28,484 nucleotides of DNA, from the IMG/VR virus record IMGVR_UViG_3300027413_000028, positions 1 through 28,484 of that record. One strand, 5' to 3'. Shown piece after piece: positions 20,697-28,484 of the stretch. The notes beneath the pieces are model-generated. The model searched no databases, was not told the origin of the DNA, and saw only the letters and a program-made list of their open reading frames with translations. Position 1 is the first letter of the stretch, and every line of letters begins with the position of its first letter. The stretch is from a virus. Made by a program: the position numbers and the translations under genes.

Positions 20697-23600
20697 ATGG
20701 CACAAAGAGTTCAAGTTGACACTTCTTCTCTGCGGAGGCTGGATCAAAAAACTGCTGTAGTCGCAAGACCAGTAGACACAATGGTTTCAGTAAGTAATCA
20801 AGTTCAACAGAATAGTCAGTTACAACAAACAGCCAATGCGTTGGCTCAAATAAATCCAGACCTAAACAAGTTTTTAGTAGAGGGTCAAAAACAGAGAAAC
20901 GAAGACGATCTGGAAGAAGGCACGGCTGCATGGCAGAAGGCCAACGATAAAGAAAAGAAGGCCTACCTAAAGGCCATCAAGTCTGGTCAGATCGATGAGG
21001 TTGAAAGCCCCTTCTACATTAAAGGTATGTCCAAAGGTATCCTAAGGGATCGGGCGCGTGATTACGGTCAACAACTTGTTATTGATTGGAACGCAAAGAA
21101 GGGTACTAAGGGCTTTAATATAGATAAGTTCTTAACAGAGAGTAAAACTGCCTACGTTAAAGAGCATGGCTTAGATGGCTTTGCTGATAATATATTTAAC
21201 TCAGAATTTGGACGGTTGGCTGACGCCTACGGTAACCAAGTTAGTCAACGTAATTACGAAGACAGATTAAAGAAAACACGCCAAGCACGGCTAACCCTGT
21301 TAGGTCAGGACGTAGTAGGTGCGGCGGCTAAAGCCACCAGTAATGATGGTAAGTTTAATGCTACAACTTATATTGCTGAAGTTAACAAGGTTATGGAACA
21401 GGCAATATCTGAAGGCCTAGACCCCACCAATTCCCGTCAGCAAGTCTTAGCTCAGTTACAGGCTTTAGCTACTACAGACACAGAGAACGCCAAAGCATAC
21501 ATAGATGCTGCCGCCCAGTTAAGTACACGATACGGTAAGTATGGTGAAACGGGTAAGGGTGCTTTGTGGGTAGCAGAGCAAAATGATTTCTTTGAAAACA
21601 AAGCAGAACGAGATCAAGATGATGATTGGCAAGAGACCCAGAGAGCGCAAAATGACGCTATTATGGATGCTGAACAGGCTATCTACAAAAACATAGTTAA
21701 AAACCCTGAGTATCTTGACACTCCAGAAGGTGCATTTGCGTTAGACACATTGTCAGGGTTACGGGGCGGTGGTGGTCAAATTGCTCAAAGGTTTAAGGAT
21801 CAACACGAACACGATGCTAAAGTCATCACTGACCCAGAGGAAATGGCTTCTGTTGTAGCAAGTATTGAGACTGGCGCAGGTAATGTCGATGCAGCGTACA
21901 TAGACGGTCTGCCTAACATTAGTGGCCCAGACAAAAACAAACTAAAGAAAAAGCTTGGTGTTGGCCCAAGGCTTGAAGTTGCCTACTCAAATTTAGGCCC
22001 TGTGGACTACGTTACTTCTTTAGAGCAATTTGCTACAAGGCGTGATCCCAACGATCCCTTGGCGTCAGTCTTTGGTACTGTATCTCCTGAGTTCCAAAAA
22101 CTTGGTGATGGAGCGCGTGAAGCTGCAACTCAAGTTGTATTAGAGGCCGATAGACAGTTTGACCTCACAAAAGCTGAAGGGCAAGCTAAAGCACGGACCT
22201 ACATACGTGAACAGTTCGAAATACTCAAAAAAGATATTGAGGATCAGAGAACTGAAATTCGTGGTAAAGAGCTTCAAGACTATACTACTTCGTTAACCAA
22301 TGCTGGTGGTTTAGGCCCAGAAAATGGCGGCAGTGTTGATAAAACCACCGCTACTACAGCTAGTATGGAGGGTGTTACCCCAGAGGCTTTGCCTGTTTAT
22401 ACCTTCCTACCTCCAAGCACATTAGACAACGCAGTAGTAGAAGCTAAGAGACCTGTAAGTAAGATACTCCCCAAGAAATACGAAAGCTTCTCCCAAGGTC
22501 CGATTTTAGAATTTACTAATAACGCTGATATCCAAATCTTAATGGACCAGTACGCAGAGATATTTAAAAATCCTGACCGAGCATTTTCTGAAAGTCGTTT
22601 GGTCAATATGGCTATGCAATACGGGGTAACTGTAGAAGAACTAGGGACTAAAATTACAAGTCAAATGGAGGCAAATCTTCAAGCTGAGCAATTGGAAAAA
22701 GAACGCCTTAGACAAGAAGAAGAGGATAGACAGGTAGAAGAACTCACGGCTGAACCCACACTGACTGATGCGGAAGAGATTGAAGTAGGTGAGAATGAGC
22801 TAGACGCCATTGAAATGCACGGCGAAGATAAGGTGGCACAGTACAAGTTAGACTACCCAGAAACCTACTTAGCAAAGTTGATGCAAGAAACAATGCAACC
22901 AGACTTTGTTGCGTTTGAGGCTGAACCATTTGAGCCAGCGGAGATAGTAACTGATGCTACAGAGGCTGAAGCAGAAGCAGTAGCAAACGTAGCTAGTGAG
23001 CTAATCTACGATGCCTCTGATGAACAAATAGAACTAATATCTGGTGTTCTATCGGGCTATGACCTCTCTGATACCAACGCTATTGCAGCACAGGTACAAA
23101 AGGTGTTCCCTGATATTAACGAGCAGCAACTCAGAGACATCATACAGCGTGTAGGACCCAACACGGCACCTGAGGGTGTTGATATGGCTTCACCGTCTAT
23201 GGTCTCCCCTACATCCACCATTAGGAACGTAGCGGGTATGCAAGCTCCTAGCATGAGTAGTTCATCACCAGATGGTGCTGTTAATACTGGTGTGGAACCT
23301 CAGAGCGGGACTTCCATGATGCCAGCATCTTCCAAGGCACAACTACCTAAAGCTGGTAAGCAAGATGAAGCTGTTGCCCCAGTTTCAAGGCAAGATGAGC
23401 GTCAAATGCGGAAGGTCCTACGGGACCTGAGAATGGCAGAGGCACAACAATTATCAGCACTAGAAGCAAACGCAGATAAAGCAGCGGCTGCGGCTGATCT
23501 TAAACGTCTTAATGCTAAGAAGCAGAAAGAGCTAAAGGCTGAAATTGCAAGAAAGAGGGAACAAGGAAAGCAAGAGTTCTTAAAGAGACAAAGCCTTATG

Positions 23601-23816
23601 CAGTCTAAGAGGATTGCAAAATTTATCGCTGAGAGAGCCGAAAAGTTCCCAGAGAAATTTGGTGTAACTATGTCGGATGATTTAGACAGCTACCTCGCTA
23701 AAACAAAACCTCTATGGTTCGCATTATGGGATGGTCTTCTTCCTGATGGTCAAGAAATCCCTGCCGTCTTCTATGAAGTTTTAAAAGAGAATATGAGAAA
23801 AAGGATATCTAACTAA
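20697..23816 (+). CDS. Internal virion protein C, gp15-like, enlarged
   Basis: Core protein ejected into the periplasm to form part of the genome-entry channel. At 1039 aa it is much larger than T7 gp15 (747). The first ~640 residues are helical and fit the family by position and style (QLQQTANALAQINPDLNKFLVEGQ). Beyond that come a charged coiled-coil (about 660-690), a strongly acidic stretch (about 690-790), a Ser/Pro/Met-rich low-complexity linker (about 830-890) and a final charged helical region (about 897-1000). No lytic enzyme motif is seen. Ribosome site AGGAAA precedes ATG 20697; the stop overlaps gp16 as TAATG. Confidence 0.85.
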   Translation: MAQRVQVDTSSLRRLDQKTAVVARPVDTMVSVSNQVQQNSQLQQTANALAQINPDLNKFLVEGQKQRNEDDLEEGTAAWQKANDKEKKAYLKAIKSGQIDEVESPFYIKGMSKGILRDRARDYGQQLVIDWNAKKGTKGFNIDKFLTESKTAYVKEHGLDGFADNIFNSEFGRLADAYGNQVSQRNYEDRLKKTRQARLTLLGQDVVGAAAKATSNDGKFNATTYIAEVNKVMEQAISEGLDPTNSRQQVLAQLQALATTDTENAKAYIDAAAQLSTRYGKYGETGKGALWVAEQNDFFENKAERDQDDDWQETQRAQNDAIMDAEQAIYKNIVKNPEYLDTPEGAFALDTLSGLRGGGGQIAQRFKDQHEHDAKVITDPEEMASVVASIETGAGNVDAAYIDGLPNISGPDKNKLKKKLGVGPRLEVAYSNLGPVDYVTSLEQFATRRDPNDPLASVFGTVSPEFQKLGDGAREAATQVVLEADRQFDLTKAEGQAKARTYIREQFEILKKDIEDQRTEIRGKELQDYTTSLTNAGGLGPENGGSVDKTTATTASMEGVTPEALPVYTFLPPSTLDNAVVEAKRPVSKILPKKYESFSQGPILEFTNNADIQILMDQYAEIFKNPDRAFSESRLVNMAMQYGVTVEELGTKITSQMEANLQAEQLEKERLRQEEEDRQVEELTAEPTLTDAEEIEVGENELDAIEMHGEDKVAQYKLDYPETYLAKLMQETMQPDFVAFEAEPFEPAEIVTDATEAEAEAVANVASELIYDASDEQIELISGVLSGYDLSDTNAIAAQVQKVFPDINEQQLRDIIQRVGPNTAPEGVDMASPSMVSPTSTIRNVAGMQAPSMSSSSPDGAVNTGVEPQSGTSMMPASSKAQLPKAGKQDEAVAPVSRQDERQMRKVLRDLRMAEAQQLSALEANADKAAAAADLKRLNAKKQKELKAEIARKREQGKQEFLKRQSLMQSKRIAKFIAERAEKFPEKFGVTMSDDLDSYLAKTKPLWFALWDGLLPDGQEIPAVFYEVLKENMRKRISN

Positions 23817-26800
23817 TGGCTTTTGATAAAAATGGTCGTTGGGTTTACACTGACGAGCAACAGGCCATATTAGACAGTCGGCCTGTGGTTGAAGATATAA
23901 GTATTGGTCTAAAGGCTGGTATACGTGACGCTGGTGAAGAGACCCTACAAGTAGGTAAGAAACTAGCAGACTATGCTATTGAAACCGCTGGTGATGTAAC
24001 AGGTTACGGCTGGGAAGGCTTTGAGGACAATAGTAAGCGCATCCTTCCCCAAGTCCTTAGACCTACAGGAATGGCTGGTAAATTTACTGAAGACTTGACG
24101 CAGTTTACAACTGGGTTTCTGGGTGTTGGCAAATTCATTCGGCCCCTAAAAGGCATTGGTTGGATAGCGGGTGGTAAGAAAGCTCAGTCAGTCACAGGGG
24201 GTATAATTAAAACAACCCAACAATCCGCTGTGGCTACAGCCCTTGTCTCTAACCCCTATGAAGATCGCTTGTCTAACTTCATTCAAGAATACCCCCATCT
24301 TGAGAACCCTATAACTGAGTACCTACAGGCTGATCCTGAGGATACCTATGCAGAGGGTAAGCTAAAGGCGGGTCTTGAGGACCTACCGCTTTCCCTAGGT
24401 GTAGAGTATGGCATGAGGGGTATTATGGCTATTGCTAGAGGCTTTAAGAAGGCTGACAACGCTATAGCAAAGGGTGATGATCCAGTTAAAGCAACAAAGG
24501 ATGATCAAGTTGAGATCGATGACTTAATCACGCAAGAAGGTGATGCAGTCAAAGCGGGTACTGATGAAACTAATCAGCTAAAAGCTACAGCAAAAGTAGA
24601 GCAAGATAACGTAGATGCTGCTATTGATGCTGGGGCTGATAACCTCGACACCATTGATCTAACAGCTACAAAAACCATTATAGGCAAACGCCTGATGCAA
24701 GCCAGTGCTGATAATGGTGAGAACTACGCAAAGACCTTGAAGTCTTTTTCAGCAAAAGACCTACAGGTAATAGCTAAACAGGTTGGCGTTAAAGTAGGTA
24801 AAAAGAATAAAAAGCAGCTATTCGATGAGATTAACTACGCAGTCTTTAAGGGCGTTAAGTACAAAGCAAAACCAAAAGCAGAGACAGTTACTGTAAATGC
24901 CAAGGTTGCCGAGAGCGGTGTACAGGCCCCACAAGCAGTTAAGCTTTCAGCCAAAGCCTTGAAGCAGATTGAGAAGCAGCCTGAGAATATATCTGAAATC
25001 TTAAAGGAAGCTAAACTCTACGATCCTAAGACATTTAACCCCGATGATCCAACATCAGTAGTTAGAGACTTGGTGGCTATGGTTCAGAAGCAAAGCCCTG
25101 AGGTTATTTCAAATGTCAAAGGCCAACAGACTTGGAAACAGGTAGAGGAAGAGACAGCAGACCGTGTGGGTGATTTACTTAACCTAGATAACAACCAACT
25201 ATCTACACTGGTAACCAACTACTCAAAGGTCACAGAGGACGCTACGTTTGTCCTTGGTGCCGTTGAGAGCATTATGAAAAGCCAGTTCGATGAGATCACC
25301 GAAAGGTTTAGCAAGTCTAATTTTGACACAGATCGTAAGGCGCAGATGGAGGCTCTTGAGGCTCTTGAAAGCACCATGATGATCTTGCAGAGTGTGTCGG
25401 GGCAGGAAGCTGCCTTTGGTCGGGCGTTGAACCTTCGTAAGAAGGGCGTCATTGACCTAGACAGTTACCAGAACCACAGTGCTGTAAGGGACGGTGGGGA
25501 TCATGCAGATGCCGCCGCTATGGACTACCTAATCAAGCAGTATGGTGGTGTTGATAAGCTACATGAAATTAAGATTGCTGTCTTAGCTGCCAAGGGTAAT
25601 CCCAAAGCCTTTGTCAAAATCCTAAAGAACGTACAGGAGCCTACTGGTAAGAAGATTGGTCGATCAATCATCGAACTTTTCCGCTCTATGATCCTGTTCA
25701 ATACAAAGACCCACATTACTAACATACTGGGTGGGGGCATTGAGAGTGTCCTTAGGCCTATTGAAGGATACATTGGGTCCTACATGACAATGAAGATGTT
25801 TTCGGCTGAAGCTAAGGCCCAGCGCGACTTCTTTGGCGCACAGTTAGAGGGTTTACTTCATAGTATGGATGCTGCCGCTGTTGTGGCTAGTAGGTCATTT
25901 ATGATGGAAAGAAATATATTGGACACTATGGGAAAGGTGGACGATCTAAGCCAGATGAACAAGATCAGTAGTGAATACTGGCCTGAGGCAAAAGGCTCTC
26001 CTCTAGGTGCTGTTTTAGACTACACAGGTAAAGCAGCCCGTGTATCCTTGAGGACCTTAGGTGCTGAAGACGAGTTCTTTAAGCAGATCAACTACAGAGC
26101 CAGAATATATGCTCAATCTAAAATGGATGGTATAGGAAAAGGTCTAAAGGATAAGGACCTGACAGACTATATCTCCAAAGAGATTGAGGATGCCTTTGAT
26201 GCTAGTGGTGCGGCTGTTAAGAATGAAGATGGAACCTTTAAACACTCCAAAGCATTGCATGATGCGCGTGAGGCTACGTTCACATCAGAGTTGACCACAG
26301 GCACGGTAGCTAACGGTCTTCACAAGTTTGTAAACCAACACCCATCCTTACAGTTATTTATGCCGTTTATTCGCACACCTACAAACCTCATTGGTGCAGC
26401 GGTGCAGCGTACCCCTATTTTAGGCGCACTCTCTAAAAAGCTTAGAGCCGACTTAAAGAACCCTGATCCAGCCATTCGTGCTGCGGCAAAGGGTAAATGG
26501 GCAACAGGTATTGCTATTTATGGTATGGCATATTCGATGGTCAATAGAGGCGATATCACAGGGTCAGGTCCTCTTGATCCTGAGGCCAATAGAACTTGGA
26601 GAGCCGCTGGTAACCAAGCGTATAGCGTTAAAATGGGAGACAGTTGGGTCTCATATCAACGTCTTGATCCTAACTTTATTCCCTTTGCTCTTGTGGCTAA
26701 TCTTAACGATGCCGTGAAGCATGGAACCGTTGATATTCTTGATGTTGAAGAATGGGACGGAGGAATGATACAAGAAGCCCTTGTGGGTACAATCTTATCG

Positions 26801-27526
26801 ATTGTTAAGACGATTGAGGATAAGGCCTACTTCCAAGGTATCACCTCAGTAGCAGCAGCATTTACAAGTGAGAACCCAGCACAGAAACACTCTCTGGAAC
26901 GTATTGGTTCTAACTTTGTTACCTCAGTTATACCACCCGCACCTCTACAATTTGCAGAAGTTTGGGATGACTTAGTGAATGGTCAACCAGCGGAAGTAAG
27001 AGAGGCTGTAGGTCTTATTGAGAAGATACAACGTAAGTGGGTTACCACAAACAAGGACCTTCCCAAGAAGTACAACTGGCTTACAGGCGAACCAATGATC
27101 AACTATGGATCATTCTCTGGTATTCCTATTCGCAAGGATGAACCCAATGCTGTTATGGATGAGTTAGTTCGTCAGAAGGTAGGGTTCAGAGGACCAACAA
27201 AGCGTATGATGAAATTTGACCTAACCAATGAAGAGTTCTCAAGATACCAACAGTTAGCTGGGACCGCTAAATTTCAAGGTCGAACATTACTACAAAACTT
27301 AGCTAAACTTCATGCAAGCCCTGTCTATAAAGCCGCCGCTGCATCCTTTGAGATCGATAGTGAAGGCTTCAGTAGGCAAGTGGTATTAAACAGGAAGATC
27401 ATATCCAAGCATCTCGCACTAGCAAGAGAGCTTTTAAAAGATGAGTTTCCAGAGCTTGGTGAGGAAGTTAAGGCCCGTAGGTTGGCTCAACGAACAGGTA
27501 TGCAATTAATGGAATTTAACAGGTAA
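23816..27526 (+). CDS. Internal virion protein D, gp16-like, without visible transglycosylase domain
   Basis: Largest core protein (1236 aa; T7: 1318), expected to span the inner membrane during ejection. T7 gp16 begins with a lytic transglycosylase domain; the N-terminus here (FDKNGRWVYTDEQQAIL) does not show it. Residues 310-345 (SFSAKDLQVIAKQVGV...KKQLFDEI) resemble a SAP/Rho-N-type nucleic-acid-binding helix pair. The C-terminal half holds long conserved-looking segments common in podoviral ejection proteins: RSMILFNTKTHITNILGGG (near 622-640), PFIRTPTNLIGAAVQR, GKWATGIAIYGMAY, and SVIPPAPLQFAEVWDDLVNGQ. Starts at TAATG with AAAGGA upstream. Confidence 0.85.
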   Translation: MAFDKNGRWVYTDEQQAILDSRPVVEDISIGLKAGIRDAGEETLQVGKKLADYAIETAGDVTGYGWEGFEDNSKRILPQVLRPTGMAGKFTEDLTQFTTGFLGVGKFIRPLKGIGWIAGGKKAQSVTGGIIKTTQQSAVATALVSNPYEDRLSNFIQEYPHLENPITEYLQADPEDTYAEGKLKAGLEDLPLSLGVEYGMRGIMAIARGFKKADNAIAKGDDPVKATKDDQVEIDDLITQEGDAVKAGTDETNQLKATAKVEQDNVDAAIDAGADNLDTIDLTATKTIIGKRLMQASADNGENYAKTLKSFSAKDLQVIAKQVGVKVGKKNKKQLFDEINYAVFKGVKYKAKPKAETVTVNAKVAESGVQAPQAVKLSAKALKQIEKQPENISEILKEAKLYDPKTFNPDDPTSVVRDLVAMVQKQSPEVISNVKGQQTWKQVEEETADRVGDLLNLDNNQLSTLVTNYSKVTEDATFVLGAVESIMKSQFDEITERFSKSNFDTDRKAQMEALEALESTMMILQSVSGQEAAFGRALNLRKKGVIDLDSYQNHSAVRDGGDHADAAAMDYLIKQYGGVDKLHEIKIAVLAAKGNPKAFVKILKNVQEPTGKKIGRSIIELFRSMILFNTKTHITNILGGGIESVLRPIEGYIGSYMTMKMFSAEAKAQRDFFGAQLEGLLHSMDAAAVVASRSFMMERNILDTMGKVDDLSQMNKISSEYWPEAKGSPLGAVLDYTGKAARVSLRTLGAEDEFFKQINYRARIYAQSKMDGIGKGLKDKDLTDYISKEIEDAFDASGAAVKNEDGTFKHSKALHDAREATFTSELTTGTVANGLHKFVNQHPSLQLFMPFIRTPTNLIGAAVQRTPILGALSKKLRADLKNPDPAIRAAAKGKWATGIAIYGMAYSMVNRGDITGSGPLDPEANRTWRAAGNQAYSVKMGDSWVSYQRLDPNFIPFALVANLNDAVKHGTVDILDVEEWDGGMIQEALVGTILSIVKTIEDKAYFQGITSVAAAFTSENPAQKHSLERIGSNFVTSVIPPAPLQFAEVWDDLVNGQPAEVREAVGLIEKIQRKWVTTNKDLPKKYNWLTGEPMINYGSFSGIPIRKDEPNAVMDELVRQKVGFRGPTKRMMKFDLTNEEFSRYQQLAGTAKFQGRTLLQNLAKLHASPVYKAAAASFEIDSEGFSRQVVLNRKIISKHLALARELLKDEFPELGEEVKARRLAQRTGMQLMEFNR

Positions 27527-27529
27527 AAC

Positions 27530-28484
27530 ATGGCAAGTATTATTAACTACGTTGCTGACGGGTCAACACAGGCATTTACCATCCCGTTTTTATACATAAG
27601 CACGGCAGAAGTTAAAGTTTTCTTGGATGATGTACCTTGTTATGATTTCGCATTTACAACAAGTAGTACGATCACCTTAGATGCTCTACCGACTAGCGGT
27701 GTTTATGTAACAATAAAAAGAGAAACCCTTGTACCCGCTGCCGTTACGTTTGTGGAAGGTACTTCCCTCAGAGCAGACGATCTTAACCTAGTAACAAAGC
27801 AAGGTCGTAACCTAGCTGAAGAGGCTAGGGACAGGGCTGATGAAGGTTTAACCCAAACAGCGGCTGGTTTGCTCAATGCTAATAACAAGAAGATATCTAA
27901 TGTAGCAAACCCTGTGATCGACACAGACGCTGCAACTAAGGGCTGGGTCAACACCAGTGCATCCTCAGTTGTCAGTCAGGCACAGGCCATCAAGGATGAG
28001 TTATACAATCTCAATCCTGTGATGAACCTACTGCCCTACAACTCTACAGGATACCTCACCTACGATGCGTCTACAGGAGACCTAGACTTTTACCTCTCTG
28101 AAGGTCCCTTGGGAAACCAAGGGCCTCAGGGTCCCACAGGCCCTCAGGGGCCTACAGGGAACCAAGGACCAGTAGGTAACCAAGGCCCCCTAGGTGGGCA
28201 GGGTCCAGTAGGAAGTACTGGGCCTATAGGTCCTATTGGTAACCAAGGACCCGTGGGTAACCAAGGCATACAAGGACCTGAGGGGGAAACAGGTGATACA
28301 GGACCCCAAGGTATTCAAGGTATTGCTGGACCCCAAGGAACCCAAGGAGTGGTTGGAAATACAGGACCAACAGGTGATCAAGGACCCACAGGGTCTACAG
28401 GTCCCCAAGGCCCTCAGGGTTCTCAAGGACCCACAGGCAATACAGGTGCTACAGGTTCAGCGGGTCCTATAGGTTCCACACCCT
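27530..28484 (+). CDS. Tail fibre protein (gp17-like N-terminus), 3' partial
   Basis: Receptor-binding fibre. From ATG 27530 at least 318 residues are encoded and the frame runs off the right edge. The N-terminal ~150 residues match the T7 gp17 tail-attachment domain: [85 protein letters not shown]. From G192 to the edge there are 42 uninterrupted Gly-X-Y triplets, a collagen-like stalk rich in Pro and Gln. The receptor-binding tip is outside the window. It starts three bases after the gp16 stop. Confidence 0.93.
   Translation, partial: MASIINYVADGSTQAFTIPFLYISTAEVKVFLDDVPCYDFAFTTSSTITLDALPTSGVYVTIKRETLVPAAVTFVEGTSLRADDLNLVTKQGRNLAEEARDRADEGLTQTAAGLLNANNKKISNVANPVIDTDAATKGWVNTSASSVVSQAQAIKDELYNLNPVMNLLPYNSTGYLTYDASTGDLDFYLSEGPLGNQGPQGPTGPQGPTGNQGPVGNQGPLGGQGPVGSTGPIGPIGNQGPVGNQGIQGPEGETGDTGPQGIQGIAGPQGTQGVVGNTGPTGDQGPTGSTGPQGPQGSQGPTGNTGATGSAGPIGSTP
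28103..28484 (+). repeat. Collagen-like Gly-X-Y coding repeat
   Basis: Tandem 9-nt coding repeat giving 42 consecutive Gly-X-Y triplets, with recurrent units such as GNQGP, GPQGP and GPTG. At DNA level, near-identical blocks around GGTAACCAAGG recur several times, which makes slippage and length variation likely. The repeat continues past the window edge. Confidence 0.93.

Noticed and set aside
28190-28472. Open frames on both strands in the collagen repeat
   Set aside because: By-products of the 9-nt repeat in the tail fibre; the in-frame Gly-X-Y pattern identifies the true frame.
1-28484. tRNA genes, CRISPR arrays, insertion sequences or an integrase
   Set aside because: None seen: no cloverleaf candidates in the few gaps, no spaced direct repeats other than the collagen coding repeat, and no transposase or integrase motifs.

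Overview
The window is a 28.5 kb internal piece of a T7-like podovirus (Autographiviridae type) genome. Every supported gene is on the + strand, genes are tightly packed with many ATGA or TAATG stop/start overlaps, and the order follows phage T7 from gene 1 (RNA polymerase) to gene 17 (tail fibre). Both ends are cut: the RNA polymerase gene enters from the left edge and the tail fibre gene runs off the right edge. The host cannot be read from this sequence. The mid-genome nucleotide genes (adenosylcobalamin-dependent ribonucleotide reductase, ThyX, MazG, glutaredoxin) resemble those of marine podoviruses, so a marine and perhaps alphaproteobacterial host is a reasonable guess but no more.

Layout. 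1-2.3 kb: single-subunit RNA polymerase. 2.3-8.0 kb: a candidate phage promoter, a small ORF, ssDNA-binding protein (gp2.5), endonuclease I (gp3), amidase (gp3.5), primase-helicase (gp4) with an apparent internal start for a short form, two small unknown genes, family A DNA polymerase (gp5) and a PD-(D/E)XK nuclease. 8.0-9.2 kb: two very small genes, one of them membrane-spanning, and a FEN-type 5'-3' exonuclease (gp6). 9.1-12.6 kb: an inserted nucleotide-metabolism block of DUF3310 protein, glutaredoxin, ThyX, MazG and class II ribonucleotide reductase. 12.6-12.9 kb: two tiny genes, one a glycine-zipper membrane peptide. 12.9-28.5 kb: virion genes, namely gp7.3-like protein, portal, scaffold, major capsid followed by a strong terminator, tail tubular A and B, gp13-like GNAT-fold protein, internal virion proteins gp14, gp15 and gp16, and a tail fibre with a collagen-like region.

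How it fits together. The phage RNA polymerase probably reads promoters such as the T7/SP6-like hybrid at 2306-2323. Its specificity loop differs from T7 at residues that read the bases by which this promoter differs from T7. The gp4/gp5/SSB replisome keeps acidic C-terminal tails ending in Phe on both gp4 and SSB. The polymerase has a thioredoxin-binding loop about 30 residues shorter than in T7. The nucleotide block would turn host ribonucleotides into dNTPs and dTMP, given host cobalamin and reductant.

Most notable second-look items: the promoter/specificity-loop pairing; a 17-nt perfect palindrome present once inside the polymerase gene and once in the capsid leader; a ThyX gene whose Shine-Dalgarno and N-terminal homology point to an ATC start, together with a KHK instead of RHR signature; the T7-like gp4A/4B dual start; a glycine-zipper micro-protein overlapping the reductase gene; and a structured capsid leader that hides the window's clearest Shine-Dalgarno in a hairpin away from the capsid start.
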